A DNA stretch of 64,000 nucleotides. Origin: Oceanospirillum sediminis. Lineage in GTDB: Bacteria; Pseudomonadota; Gammaproteobacteria; Pseudomonadales; Halomonadaceae. Positions 25,238 through 35,196 of the stretch are shown piece after piece; within the stretch, counting starts at the first letter, position 1; the number at the start of each line of letters is the position of its first letter. The position numbers and the translations under genes were made by a program. The notes beneath the pieces were generated by a model that saw nothing but the letters and a program-made list of their open reading frames with translations, was not told the DNA's origin and searched no databases. The stretch spans positions 38,397-102,396 of the forward strand of contig NZ_JACJFM010000003.1 of the NCBI RefSeq assembly GCF_014164585.1, read 5' to 3'.

Positions 25238-27391
25238 ATGGCTGCATTTAGTATCGGGGTTACGGGGCTGCAGGCGTCGAATAAAAACCTTGAAGTGATC
25301 GGTAATAACGTGGCTAACGCAAGTACAGTTGGCTTCAAACAATCCAGGGTTGAGTTCGCTGATGTATATGCTAAAAGCGGACTGACTTCCGGGGCGACTC
25401 AGGCAGGTCATGGTGTCAGAGTAGCTGACATCTCCCAGCAGTTTAATGGTGGTGGCACGACATATACCCAGAACAGTCTGGATATGAAAATTGATGGCAA
25501 TGGTTTTTTTGTCGTCAATGATAACGGTCAGAATGTGTATACCCGTGCCGGTACATTTGGTATGGACAAAGAAGGCTTTATTACCACCAACCAGGGACTG
25601 AGAGTTCAGGGTTTCCCGGCATCTGCTAATGGCGATTCTATTGAAGTGGGTGCTATTCAGGATCTTTATATTCCAGTCGCTAATATTGAGCCAAATGCGA
25701 CAACTAAAGTGGATATTGCATTTAACCTGGATTCACGGGAAGCGGCACCGTCAAACTTTGAGTTTGATCCGAATGATTCCGACAGTTATACCCACCTGTA
25801 TCCAACAAAAATTTACGACTCACTGGGTAATGAACATACTATGACCCAGTACTTTGTTAAGCAGCCTTCTTATCAGCCAGACCTGGGTGTGCATACCAGG
25901 GTGCTGGAAACCATGGTGGGTTTCTCCCGCTTTGGCTCTGATTATTTTACTGATAGTGCCGCAGGCGGCCTGTATCCAGGTGATGCGAATGAGGCCGCAC
26001 CGGCGACTCTGGATTCCGATGTACAGGCGGCTCTGGATAGTGGTACTACTACATTCAGTTTTGCTGATCCATTTGGTGGTGCAGCGGGTGTCGATTTTAA
26101 CGATGCAACAGCAACCGCAGCGGAACGTGGTACTCAGTTACAGCGTGTACATGACCAGCTGCAGGATATTATTACCAATGGCGGTCACTCTGGCAGAATT
26201 AAAGAGCATTATCAGGAAGCATATGATGCGCTGGTAGAATATCTGCCAGGCCTGGCCTCGGGTTCTGTAGGAGGCACAGATATTGATGTTGATGTCTATG
26301 AAGGTGCCCTGAATGCTATTGAGACGGCTTCTCTGGATGGGACAAATGTTGCCTACGGCAACATTGATATTCTATCCGGTATTGCCAGAACTAAATTGCT
26401 GAATGCAGCTGCAGTCGCTGACCCCCTAACTGATAATATTAAGCCTTCTAACGTTGACTCGGCTGCTTTAGGTGCAACCGGTGCCGCTGATGTATCAGGT
26501 TTTGTGGAAGATCTGAAATCAACACTGAATGCATTGATTAATGGTACTGCGATTCCGACAGCGGCAACGGCATCGAGCCCATTGTGGGATGATGCTCACT
26601 CTTTCAATAACGGCTCAACACCTACTGCGGAAGAGAAGGCTACTTATAAGTTGGCACTGGATACGCTGAACGAATTGGAAGTGACTTACGATGATGGCAC
26701 AGGTGCTGTTGATCCACAGGCTGTTGTGGATGTGCTGAATGCACTGGAGTCAGAAAGTGCTGATAACCGCTGGCAGATGCATGTCTATGTAGACGGGGAG
26801 AAAGTATCTGATGGCAATGAAAGCAGCCCGGATTATTTCTCTTTCAACTTTACCGAGTATGGTCAGCTGTCAGAGCCTCTGCCAACCATCAGCATTAAAG
26901 ACTGGACACCGCGTAACGATGCTGATGAAGAGAATGGTTCTGCTGAGCCTCAGGAATTCACTATTGATCTGAACGGTACGACACAATTTGCCGGTCAGTT
27001 CGGTGCCAGCTCTCTGACTCAGGATGGTTTTGCCACCGGTGAGCTATCAGGGCTGGATGTGGATAAAACCGGTACGATCACCGCGCGTTATACCAATGGT
27101 ACTCAGCAGCTGATTGGTCAGGTAGCGATTGCTAACTTCCGGAATGACCAGGGCTTAACGCCTGTAGGTGGTACTAACTGGCGAGCATCCACTGAATCAG
27201 GTGATCCTGTGATCAATGCGCCGGGTGTAGGTGTGGCTGGTGAGATTCAGTCCAATGCACTGGAAGACTCTAACGTGGATCTGTCAGAAGAACTGGTGAA
27301 AATGATTCTGGCACAGCGTGACTATCAGGCTAATGCTAAAACGATTCAAACCGCAGATACACTGACACAGACCATTATTAACCTGAGATAA
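25238..27391 (+). CDS. flgE: Flagellar hook protein FlgE with a large central insertion
   Basis: FlgE forms the flexible hook. The 717-residue product is far longer than the usual ~400-450. The N-terminal rod/hook motif (NNVANASTVGFKQSR) and C-terminal DLSEELVKMILAQRDYQANAK are normal. The core strand pair that usually reads TQYFVK...W.V.VYVDG is split: TQYFVK is near residue 205 and RWQMHVYVDG near 510. About 300 Asp/Ala/Thr-rich residues lie between, probably an extra surface domain. AAGGAG precedes the start. Confidence 0.95.
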   Translation: MAAFSIGVTGLQASNKNLEVIGNNVANASTVGFKQSRVEFADVYAKSGLTSGATQAGHGVRVADISQQFNGGGTTYTQNSLDMKIDGNGFFVVNDNGQNVYTRAGTFGMDKEGFITTNQGLRVQGFPASANGDSIEVGAIQDLYIPVANIEPNATTKVDIAFNLDSREAAPSNFEFDPNDSDSYTHLYPTKIYDSLGNEHTMTQYFVKQPSYQPDLGVHTRVLETMVGFSRFGSDYFTDSAAGGLYPGDANEAAPATLDSDVQAALDSGTTTFSFADPFGGAAGVDFNDATATAAERGTQLQRVHDQLQDIITNGGHSGRIKEHYQEAYDALVEYLPGLASGSVGGTDIDVDVYEGALNAIETASLDGTNVAYGNIDILSGIARTKLLNAAAVADPLTDNIKPSNVDSAALGATGAADVSGFVEDLKSTLNALINGTAIPTAATASSPLWDDAHSFNNGSTPTAEEKATYKLALDTLNELEVTYDDGTGAVDPQAVVDVLNALESESADNRWQMHVYVDGEKVSDGNESSPDYFSFNFTEYGQLSEPLPTISIKDWTPRNDADEENGSAEPQEFTIDLNGTTQFAGQFGASSLTQDGFATGELSGLDVDKTGTITARYTNGTQQLIGQVAIANFRNDQGLTPVGGTNWRASTESGDPVINAPGVGVAGEIQSNALEDSNVDLSEELVKMILAQRDYQANAKTIQTADTLTQTIINLR

Positions 27392-27419
27392 CTCTCAGAA
27401 ATAAATAGAAAAAAGAAAC

Positions 27420-27435
27420 TGGCATAAGGCTTGCA
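27420..27435 (+). promoter_or_regulatory. Sigma-54 promoter before flgF
   Basis: TGGCATAAGGCTTGCA matches the sigma-54 consensus, with GG and GC elements at exact spacing. It shows flgFGHIJ has its own promoter separate from flgBCDE. The -12 half lies in the left arm of a hairpin (27426-27459). Confidence 0.85.
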
Positions 27436-27498
27436 TTTATATACATAAGTGCAAGCCTTTTGCCGTTTCTAGCGGTAGAAAAAGCAAAAAACGGCAAA
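27426..27498 (+). repeat. Two consecutive inverted repeats between flgE and flgF
   Basis: AAGGCTTGCA/TGCAAGCCTT (27426-27435 with 27450-27459) is followed by TTTGCCGTTT/AAACGGCAAA (27459-27468 with 27489-27498). Each is a perfect 10-bp stem. The first could end the flgE transcript; the second falls in the flgF leader. Confidence 0.75.
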
Positions 27499-27533
27499 GG
27501 GCATCCTGCTAACAGGTTCAAGAGGTCAGGAAA

Positions 27534-28274
27534 ATGGATAAAGCGCTATATATCGCAATGACCGGTGCCAAAAACAATATGATGGCGCAGACAGCACGGT
27601 CGAATAACCTGGCGAATGCTAATACTACAGGTTTTAAAGCAGATTATGAGCAAGCCAGAGCGATGCCTGTGTTTGGCTCCCATCATCCTACACGAGTTTA
27701 CTCTCTGAGCGAACGGCCAGCTACTGATATGAGTGCTGCAGCATTTATTGAGACAGGAAGACCTCTGGATCTGGCGATTCAGGGTGATGGCTGGTTTGCC
27801 GTACAGTCTAATCTGGGCGATGAGGCCTATACCCGTTCAGGCGACTTTATGGTTGATGCCAGTGGCGTACTCAGAACGGGAAAAGGCTTGCCGGTAATGG
27901 GGGAGGGCGGTCCAATTCTGATTCCCCCTTCTGAAAACATTGAAATTGGTGTGGACGGTGTTATCACTATTCAGCCGCTGGGTGCTGCTCCGAATGAGCT
28001 GGCCCAGATTGAGCGTATTAAACTGGTGAATCCGGATAAGCAAGGGTTAGAAAAGGGGCTGGATGGTTTGATGCGCCAGCGCAATGGTGAGCCAGCAGAA
28101 GCAGATGCAGAGGTCCTGGTCGAGTCCGGGTTTCTGGAAGCGAGTAATGTGAATGCAGCTGCTGAGTTGATTAATATTTTGTCTCTGTCTCGTCAGTATG
28201 AGATGCAGACAAAAATGATGAAAAAAGCTGATGAAATTTCTGCGGCAGCTGCATCTGTGATGCGGATGAGTTAA
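27534..28274 (+). CDS. flgF: Flagellar basal body rod protein FlgF
   Basis: FlgF is a proximal rod protein of 246 residues with the SNNLANANTTGFKADYEQ N-terminal signature, a GDGWFAVQ central segment and the C-terminal SNVNAAAELINILSLSRQYEMQTKMM. It begins MDKALYIAMTGAKNNM as usual for FlgF and starts the second hook-basal-body operon. Confidence 0.97.
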   Translation: MDKALYIAMTGAKNNMMAQTARSNNLANANTTGFKADYEQARAMPVFGSHHPTRVYSLSERPATDMSAAAFIETGRPLDLAIQGDGWFAVQSNLGDEAYTRSGDFMVDASGVLRTGKGLPVMGEGGPILIPPSENIEIGVDGVITIQPLGAAPNELAQIERIKLVNPDKQGLEKGLDGLMRQRNGEPAEADAEVLVESGFLEASNVNAAAELINILSLSRQYEMQTKMMKKADEISAAAASVMRMS

Positions 28275-28302
28275 TCAGCCGGACGGTTAAGAGGATAAGA
28301 CA

Positions 28303-29091
28303 ATGCATGCAGCTTTATGGGTAAGTAAAACCGGTCTGAGTGCGCAGGATACCCAACTGCGTACTATTTCAAATAACCTGGCCAATGTCAGCACGGTAGG
28401 CTTTAAGAAAGACAGAGCTATTTTTCAGGATCTGCTGTATCAGCAGGTTCGCCAGCCAGGGTCTCAGTCATCACTGAACACTCAACTGCCATCCGGTTTA
28501 CAGCTGGGTACTGGTGTGCGTACTGTGGCTACGCAGAAAATGCATACTGAAAGTAGTCTGCAGATTACCGAACAGCCATTGGATATGGCAATTGATGGTC
28601 GTGGTTTTTTCCAGATTCAGATGCCGGATGGCACTATTGGCTATACCCGCAATGGTCAGTTCCAGCAAAATGACCAAGGACAGATTGTAACGGCTCAGGG
28701 CTTTTTACTGGAGCCTAATATTCAGCTGCCTGAGAATACTCAGACGATTAGCATCAGTGAAGATGGCATTGTTATTGCTACTATTAAAGGGGAGTCCGAT
28801 GCGCCGGTAAACGCTGGCCAGATTACTCTGGCTGATTTTGTTAACCCGGCCGGTCTGGAGTCCGGTGGTGCTAACCTGTTCTTCGAAACGCCGGCATCGG
28901 GTGCGCCGGTTGTAGGTGTTGGTAATGAAGCCGGTATGGGCTCTATTCAGCAGGGAACACTGGAAAACTCCAATGTGAATGCGGTAGAAGAATTGGTGAA
29001 TATGATTTCGACGCAGCGAGCTTATGAAATGAACTCTAAAGTGGTTTCAACCGCCGATGCGATGCTGCGCAATCTGACTCAGACTTTATAA
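28303..29091 (+). CDS. flgG: Flagellar distal rod protein FlgG
   Basis: FlgG forms the distal rod. The 262-residue product has ISNNLANVSTVGFKKDRAIFQDLLYQ near the N-terminus, the FlgG-typical GRGFFQIQMPDGTIGYTRNG, and the C-terminal ENSNVNAVEELVNMISTQRAYEMNSK. Length and order (flgF-flgG-flgH) are normal. Confidence 0.98.
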   Translation: MHAALWVSKTGLSAQDTQLRTISNNLANVSTVGFKKDRAIFQDLLYQQVRQPGSQSSLNTQLPSGLQLGTGVRTVATQKMHTESSLQITEQPLDMAIDGRGFFQIQMPDGTIGYTRNGQFQQNDQGQIVTAQGFLLEPNIQLPENTQTISISEDGIVIATIKGESDAPVNAGQITLADFVNPAGLESGGANLFFETPASGAPVVGVGNEAGMGSIQQGTLENSNVNAVEELVNMISTQRAYEMNSKVVSTADAMLRNLTQTL

Positions 29092-29129
29092 TATCGGGTC
29101 AACGAAACTAAATGATACAGGGTGATGTT

Positions 29130-29798
29130 ATGCAGCAGGTAAAACGTTTTCTGGGATTAGGAATGCTGGTGCTGCTGGCAGGTTGTCAGCAGGAAGCCAG
29201 AGTGAAGCCGGATGATCCTCAGTACGCTCCCGTGACACCCAGTCATATGGTGCCACCGCCTGCGAATAATGGCTCCTTGTATCAGCAGAACTACAGTCGT
29301 TCTTTGTTTGGTGACCGTAAGGCCCACCGGGTAGGGGATATCATCACAATTCTGCTGACTGAAACCACGACATCACAGAAATCAACCAGCTCTTCGATTT
29401 CCAAGGATTCAGATATCACTGCGGAAGTTCCTACTGTTCTGGGCAAACGGATCAGCGATCTTGAAGTCGGTATTAGCAATGAGCGTGAATTTACAGGTAG
29501 TGGTTCTACCGGACAGAGTAATAGCCTGCAGGGAAGCATCACCGTCACCGTTCATCAGGTCTATCCTAATGGCCTGATGATGGTGAAGGGTGAAAAATGG
29601 CTGACACTGACCAATGGCTCTGAAGTGCTGCGGGTCAGTGGTCTTCTGAGACCAGAAGATGTCACACCGGAAAATACAGTACCTTCGACAAAACTGGCCG
29701 ATGCCCGCCTGACTTATAGCGGTACTGGTGAGCTGGCAGACAGCACCCGTCAGGGCTGGTTAACGAAGTTCTTTAACAGCGGCTGGTGGCCATTCTGA
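29130..29798 (+). CDS. flgH: Flagellar L-ring protein FlgH (lipoprotein)
   Basis: FlgH forms the outer-membrane L-ring. The 222-residue product has a short lipoprotein signal with lipobox LLAGC, so the mature N-terminus is Cys near residue 16. The downstream [21 protein letters not shown] and [21 protein letters not shown] segments are conserved. The ATG at 29130 is preferred over 29112 because it has a ribosome site and gives a normal signal length. Confidence 0.96.
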   Translation: MQQVKRFLGLGMLVLLAGCQQEARVKPDDPQYAPVTPSHMVPPPANNGSLYQQNYSRSLFGDRKAHRVGDIITILLTETTTSQKSTSSSISKDSDITAEVPTVLGKRISDLEVGISNEREFTGSGSTGQSNSLQGSITVTVHQVYPNGLMMVKGEKWLTLTNGSEVLRVSGLLRPEDVTPENTVPSTKLADARLTYSGTGELADSTRQGWLTKFFNSGWWPF

Positions 29799-29809
29799 GG
29801 AGCAATGTA

Positions 29810-30898
29810 ATGTTTATTCGTATGATAATGGCGCTGGTTCTGATGTGGAGTTCTCTGGCCAGTGCAGAGCGTCTGAAAGATATTGCCAATGTGGATGGTG
29901 TGCGTTCGAATCAGCTGATTGGTTATGGTCTGATTGTGGGCCTGAGTGGTACCGGTGATAAAGCACCTTTTACCAATCAGACATTCGTTAACATGATGAG
30001 CCAGTTCGGCATAACTTTGCCGCCTGGTGTTGATCCTAAGTCGCAGAATATTGCCGCTGTTACCGTACACGCTGAGTTGCCACCGTTTGTAAAACCAGGC
30101 CAGCGTATTGATGTAACAGTATCCTCGATTGGTAATGCGAAAAGCCTGCGCGGTGGTACCTTGTTGATGACCGCACTGAAAGGGGCTGACGGTAATACTT
30201 ATGCCGTGGCTCAGGGCAGCCTGGTTGTTGGCGGCTTGGGGGCTGAAGGGGCTGATGGTTCTCGTATTCAGGTGAATGTTCCCAGTGTAGGCCGTATTCC
30301 TAACGGTGCCAGCATCGAGCGCGAAGTGGCTCATGGCTTCTATAATGGCGATACCATCACCTTTAACCTGCATCGTGCGGATTTTACAACCGCTAAGCGT
30401 GTGGCAGAACGTATTAATGATCTGCTGGGTGATCAGGTCGCTCAGGCCTATGATGCGGTATCTGTTCGTGTACGAGCCCCTCGTGATGCTTCTCAGCGTG
30501 TGAGTTATCTGTCTGTATTGGAGAACCTGGAAGTTCAGCCTGGTGAAGAGTCGGCGAAGATTATTATCAACTCCCGTACCGGCACCATTGTTATTGGTCA
30601 GAATGTACGTGTTGATCCTGCGGCTGTAACTCATGGTAGTCTGACTGTGACTATTGCTGAGGCACCTGAAGTAGTACAGCCTAATGCGCTGGCAAATGGT
30701 GAAACGACAGTACAGGAAGCGTCTGCGATTGATGTTCGTCAGGATGATTCCACCATGTTCAAATTTGCACCGGGTACCACACTGGATGAGATTGTGCGGG
30801 CGGTTAATCAGGTAGGTGCTGCGCCAGGAGATCTGATGGCGATACTGGAAGCATTAAAGCAGGCAGGTGCATTGAAAGCTGATCTGGTGGTAATCTGA
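29810..30898 (+). CDS. flgI: Flagellar P-ring protein FlgI
   Basis: FlgI forms the periplasmic P-ring with FlgA's help. The 362-residue product has a Sec signal peptide ([19 protein letters not shown], cleavage before ERLKD) and the family sequence [20 protein letters not shown] followed by [20 protein letters not shown] precedes the ATG at 29810 by eight bases. It follows flgH by 11 bp. Confidence 0.97.
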   Translation: MFIRMIMALVLMWSSLASAERLKDIANVDGVRSNQLIGYGLIVGLSGTGDKAPFTNQTFVNMMSQFGITLPPGVDPKSQNIAAVTVHAELPPFVKPGQRIDVTVSSIGNAKSLRGGTLLMTALKGADGNTYAVAQGSLVVGGLGAEGADGSRIQVNVPSVGRIPNGASIEREVAHGFYNGDTITFNLHRADFTTAKRVAERINDLLGDQVAQAYDAVSVRVRAPRDASQRVSYLSVLENLEVQPGEESAKIIINSRTGTIVIGQNVRVDPAAVTHGSLTVTIAEAPEVVQPNALANGETTVQEASAIDVRQDDSTMFKFAPGTTLDEIVRAVNQVGAAPGDLMAILEALKQAGALKADLVVI

Positions 30899-30923
30899 TA
30901 GCTGACGTAAAAGGAGAGATCCG

Positions 30924-31973
30924 ATGATCAACAGCAAATACGATCAGTCCAGATTAGTGACCGATGTTCAGGGACTAGAGTCTCTGAGAAAAGGGGCAAG
31001 GGATGATGACCCTGAAGCGCTGAAAGAAGTGGCTCGTCAGTTCGAAGCGATGATGGTTCAGATGATCATGAAAAATGCCCGGCAGTCTAATGAGATTCTG
31101 TCTGAAGGTGGCTTCTTTGACAGTGATCAGCTGAAAATGTATCAGCAGATGCGCGATGAGCAGCTCAGTGTCTCGATTACGAAAGGTGGTACTTTCGGGC
31201 TGGCTGATGTGCTGGTGCGTCAGCTCAGTAAAGATTACGGCATCAGTACGGATGATACACCTGAAGTCGCTCAGCATAATAATATTCAGGGGATGCTGGA
31301 CAGGGGACGCAGCTTTCCGGCTTCCCGTTATGACCCTGAGCTGATGGCGCAGTGGCGGCAAGAGTATGCCGAAGAGAGAGAAAGAGCGGCGATACTTAAA
31401 GCTGAACAGGCCGAGATTAAAGCTCAGGCAGCAGCGGCACAGGCTGAAGCCAAAGCGCTGTCTGAGAAGCTGGAAAAAGGCTTTGAATCTCCGGAAGAGT
31501 TTGTGCGTAATCTGTATCCGGCGGCAGAAAGAGCGGCACGTCAGCTGGGTGTTGATCCTAAAGTGATGCTGTCTCAGGCGGCTCTGGAAACCGGCTGGGG
31601 CCGTTATATGATTCGTGATGAATCCGGCAAAAACAGCTTTAATCTGTTTGGTATCAAAGCAGACCGGCGCTGGGATGGTGATGAAGCAACGGTGTCTACG
31701 CTGGAATACCGTGGTGGTGTGCCTGTCAAAGAAAAGGCTGCTTTCAGGGCTTATGGCAGCTATGAAGATAGTCTGAATGATTATGCCAGCTTCCTGCAGA
31801 GCAATCCTCGTTATTCCGATGCACTGAAAAATGCTGATGATCCGGCAGCCTTTACGAAAGGCCTGCAGGACGCCGGTTATGCAACCGATCCGGCATATGC
31901 GAAAAAGATTCAGCGTATTATGTCAAGCCCTGTGATGGCTAAGGCATTTTCCACACCTTCTAATCAAGGCTGA
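30924..31973 (+). CDS. flgJ: Flagellar rod assembly protein/muramidase FlgJ
   Basis: FlgJ caps the rod and opens peptidoglycan. The 349-residue protein has an N-terminal rod-binding domain (~20-110; ALKEVARQFEAMMVQMIMK). An Ala/Glu/Lys coiled-coil linker (~145-195) follows, then a C-terminal GH73 glucosaminidase domain (~195-345) with the catalytic Glu in QAALETGWG. The dual-domain form is typical of gammaproteobacteria. A terminator follows. Confidence 0.96.
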   Translation: MINSKYDQSRLVTDVQGLESLRKGARDDDPEALKEVARQFEAMMVQMIMKNARQSNEILSEGGFFDSDQLKMYQQMRDEQLSVSITKGGTFGLADVLVRQLSKDYGISTDDTPEVAQHNNIQGMLDRGRSFPASRYDPELMAQWRQEYAEERERAAILKAEQAEIKAQAAAAQAEAKALSEKLEKGFESPEEFVRNLYPAAERAARQLGVDPKVMLSQAALETGWGRYMIRDESGKNSFNLFGIKADRRWDGDEATVSTLEYRGGVPVKEKAAFRAYGSYEDSLNDYASFLQSNPRYSDALKNADDPAAFTKGLQDAGYATDPAYAKKIQRIMSSPVMAKAFSTPSNQG

Positions 31974-32019
31974 TCGACTCACTTTCCGTCACCATCCGAT
32001 CAGGTGTCACTGCTATAAT

Positions 32020-32056
32020 ACTGACTGGTGATCTTTGCCGGTCAGTTATTTTTTTT
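32020..32056 (+). terminator. Terminator after flgJ
   Basis: ACTGACTGG and CCGGTCAGT form a 9-bp stem with one wobble pair, followed by TATTTTTTTTT. It closes flgFGHIJ before the flgK promoter. Confidence 0.82.
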
Positions 32057-32136
32057 TATCTTCACTTCCTTAAAAAATACCTTCTAAATAGATGTATTTC
32101 TCCGATTTTATCCGCTTTTTTCTGTTTTTTTGATTC

Positions 32137-32152
32137 TGGCACGTAATGTGCA
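32137..32152 (+). promoter_or_regulatory. Sigma-54 promoter before flgKL
   Basis: TGGCACGTAATGTGCA fits the sigma-54 consensus at every conserved position but one. It predicts a long leader of ~185 nt before flgK, in which no gene is seen. Confidence 0.9.
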
Positions 32153-32347
32153 AGTGATAGGTTGATCAAAATTTTATCGGCAAGGTTATGCCCTGGTATA
32201 TGAAACAGGGAGGGTTATCTCATCACCTTGCTGAATTCCGGAAAGATCAGACACTATTTACAGTGTCGGCAATATTTTTCGGAGATAACCAGATAAATGC
32301 CGGATAGCTCATATGCAGGGGCTTATTAGTGGCAGGAGAGCAAAGAT

Positions 32348-35185
32348 ATGACATCTGAACTGATTAAAATCGGAAGTTCCGGGGTACGGGTAAATCAGCT
32401 GAACCTGCAGGTGACCGGCCACAATATTGCTAATGTTGATACTGCGGGCTATTCACGCCAGCAGGCTTTACAGGAAACCAATCCGGCAATTGCCTGGGGT
32501 AACGGGCATTATGGTCAGGGTGCCAATACGGCAACGATTCGCCGCATTGTTGATGAGTTTACGGTAACTCAGCTGCGTAATGACACCAGTGTCGCGAAAG
32601 AGCGTGAAATGGTGCTGCAATACTCTCAACAGCTGGACAACCTGCTTGCCGATTCCGATTCTTCGCCGGGGAATGCGTTAAATGAGTTCTTCTCTGCGAT
32701 GCAGTCTCTGGCTGATGACCCTAATAACACCACACTGCGTAATCAGGTGCTGGCGCAGTCTGATTCTCTGTCCCAGCGTTTTAATCTGATCCAGGAACGC
32801 TTTGATGATATGCAGGAAAGCATCAATGTTCAGCTGGATAGCAGCATTGGTGAGATCAATCGTATTGCCAGTAACATTGCATTACTGAACACAGGCATTG
32901 TTGAGGCAGAAGCTAAGAATGGTCTGCCTGCGAATGACTTGAGAGATCAGCGCGACGAACAGCTCAGAGAATTGAGTGAGTATGTCGATGTCAGCCTGAC
33001 CAAAGTCAATGATGGTACCTATTCGGTATTTATCGGTGAAGGATTTCCGCTTGTTGTGGGCCGTAGTACATATGAATTATCCGCTGAGCCTACCAGTAGT
33101 GACATTAAGCGAATGGGGGTTGTCTATCCTGATCGTGATGGCGACAAGGATATTACGAATCTTATTCGGGGTGGTGAATTAGGCGGTGTGCTGAAATACC
33201 GTGATGATGTCATGACTCCGGCTCAGAACCAGATCGGACGTCTTGCTCTGGCTATTGGTGAAACCTTTAACGAGCAGCATCGTAAAGGGATTGATCTGAA
33301 CAATGAAACCGGGAATAACTTTTTCCGTGATGTCAACGAACTGGAAATTATGGAAGGCCGTGTTTCTGCTTTTAAAGGAAATAGTGCCAGTACCAACATC
33401 CGCTTCAGTGTTGAAATTACCGATACCACTAAGCTATCTGATAAAGATTACGTACTCAAAGCGATTGATGGCGATACTTTTGCCCTGTATGACACTGATG
33501 GCAATCAGATGCGTTTTGAGAAGAACACCACACCGGCTACCTTTGCCAGTACCGTGAGCCTGTCTGAGTTAAATAGAAATGATGGTGTGGATGATGGCCT
33601 GACATTAACCGTAGATGGGTTTGATATTTATCTGTCATCGGATGCCGCAAAAAATGTATCCAAGGGGGATCAGTTCCTGATTCAGCCGACACGTTATGCA
33701 TCTGGTCAGATGGCGCGTGAGATTACCAGCCCGGATGAACTGGCGATTGCATTGCCCCTGAGAACGGAAGCGTCTGTTGCTAACAACGGCAGCGGTGAAG
33801 TGCGTTCGGTTACGGTGGGTGATACTTATGCCTCAGGTATTGCGGACAGTAAACCATTATTAGTGGCTGATAGTCCGAATCCGAATGGTGTCAATATGGT
33901 CGACCCATCAGACCCTACCGGAGCGACATTGATTCCGACTGAAACCGGTTCATATGCTTTTGTCGATTCCCGTGATGGTTCTTTCAAGATGTATCTTGAT
34001 ACGGCCACAGCCACGGTAGGTGGCACCTTAGTGGCAGATATTGCGACAGCAACCACAACCGGCGTCACAACGGGTAATTCACGGGCCGTAGCCGATCAGA
34101 TCTCAGCGGCTGCAGCGGGTCTGACCACGGCGATGGATAAGTCTGTGATTGGCAGTGCTTATACTGCAGCCGATGCGATTGCAGATAATGAACAGGATAT
34201 TATCGACCGGGCTGCGGCTGGTGCTGCTGTGGCGGCAACAGAAGCGGCTAAAACCGGGGCAACCATTGAGTCGGTTGCTGAAGCTGTAAAAGGTTACCTG
34301 GAAGACCAGGGGGCTTCCAGTCAGGTGATATCAGATACTGTAGCAGGCATTGAAGGAGCAGCGACTCTGGCTGATGCGGCCAACTTTGCCTCTTATGACA
34401 TTGCTGCCGCTTACACCCGTGATTCCCTGAAAGGGGCCGACGTTGATAATGCCGCCATTACAGCAGCGGTAAATGCTGTTAATGCAGCAAAAGGCACGGC
34501 AACCGCGATTAACCAGGCTGGGATGGCATCATTTGCCAAAATTGCAGCTGATCAGGCCGCTACGACAAAAGCTGCTGATGTTACTGCAAAAGCAGGGGTT
34601 GCCGCTGTTGGTGCTGCAGCAACTGACACAGGTCTGTATGAGTTGAAAAATGGTGTGAATATTCAATTCACATCAGAAAGCGCCACGGTTCCGGGGGAGC
34701 TGAATTACGAGGTTCGTGACCCGGATTCTGGTGCAATCCTGTACCAGGGGACCTTTACTCAGGGGCAGGAGAAAGAGCTATTGCCATCGACCTGGGGTAT
34801 ACAGGTAAGTATTGCTGGTAATCCGGCAGTCGGCGATAGTTTTTCTACAACGTATAACACCGATGGTGCGGGTGATAACAGTAATGCTCTGATGCTGACG
34901 GCTCTGCAAGGGGAACCGACCCTTGAAGGAGAGATGAGTTATCAGGATGCTTACGCAGAGACAACCACAGGTGTGGGGTCTAAGACTGCGGAAGCAAAAA
35001 TTACCGCTCAGTCCGGTGCGGCAATTCTGGAGCAGACGAAAAATCTGCGTGACAGTGTATCCGGCGTGAATATGGATGAAGAAGCGGCAAACCTTGTCCG
35101 TTTTCAGCAGGCGTACAATGCCTCATCTCAGATTATCAGCACCGCAAGACAGTTATTTGACACTCTTCTGGCAGCCGTAAGATAA
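32348..35185 (+). CDS. flgK: Flagellar hook-associated protein 1 FlgK, unusually long
   Basis: FlgK joins hook and filament. At 945 residues it is much longer than typical (~450-680). Both ends are normal: VTGHNIANVDTAGYSRQ at the N-terminus and VNMDEEAANLVRFQQAYNASSQ at the C-terminus. Residues ~575-765 are strikingly Ala-rich and predicted helical (repeated A-A-x-A-A patterns), unlike the beta-rich neighbours, so they look like an inserted helical domain. AGGAG precedes the ATG. flgL follows after 11 bp. Confidence 0.95.
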   Translation: MTSELIKIGSSGVRVNQLNLQVTGHNIANVDTAGYSRQQALQETNPAIAWGNGHYGQGANTATIRRIVDEFTVTQLRNDTSVAKEREMVLQYSQQLDNLLADSDSSPGNALNEFFSAMQSLADDPNNTTLRNQVLAQSDSLSQRFNLIQERFDDMQESINVQLDSSIGEINRIASNIALLNTGIVEAEAKNGLPANDLRDQRDEQLRELSEYVDVSLTKVNDGTYSVFIGEGFPLVVGRSTYELSAEPTSSDIKRMGVVYPDRDGDKDITNLIRGGELGGVLKYRDDVMTPAQNQIGRLALAIGETFNEQHRKGIDLNNETGNNFFRDVNELEIMEGRVSAFKGNSASTNIRFSVEITDTTKLSDKDYVLKAIDGDTFALYDTDGNQMRFEKNTTPATFASTVSLSELNRNDGVDDGLTLTVDGFDIYLSSDAAKNVSKGDQFLIQPTRYASGQMAREITSPDELAIALPLRTEASVANNGSGEVRSVTVGDTYASGIADSKPLLVADSPNPNGVNMVDPSDPTGATLIPTETGSYAFVDSRDGSFKMYLDTATATVGGTLVADIATATTTGVTTGNSRAVADQISAAAAGLTTAMDKSVIGSAYTAADAIADNEQDIIDRAAAGAAVAATEAAKTGATIESVAEAVKGYLEDQGASSQVISDTVAGIEGAATLADAANFASYDIAAAYTRDSLKGADVDNAAITAAVNAVNAAKGTATAINQAGMASFAKIAADQAATTKAADVTAKAGVAAVGAAATDTGLYELKNGVNIQFTSESATVPGELNYEVRDPDSGAILYQGTFTQGQEKELLPSTWGIQVSIAGNPAVGDSFSTTYNTDGAGDNSNALMLTALQGEPTLEGEMSYQDAYAETTTGVGSKTAEAKITAQSGAAILEQTKNLRDSVSGVNMDEEAANLVRFQQAYNASSQIISTARQLFDTLLAAVR

Positions 35186-35196
35186 GGAGCTTTATC

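Noticed and set aside
29750-30634. Long open frame (294 codons) on the minus strand opposite flgI
   Set aside because: It is antisense to a clearly conserved flgI, has a repetitive Thr/Asn/His-rich composition typical of mirror frames, and has no ribosome site.
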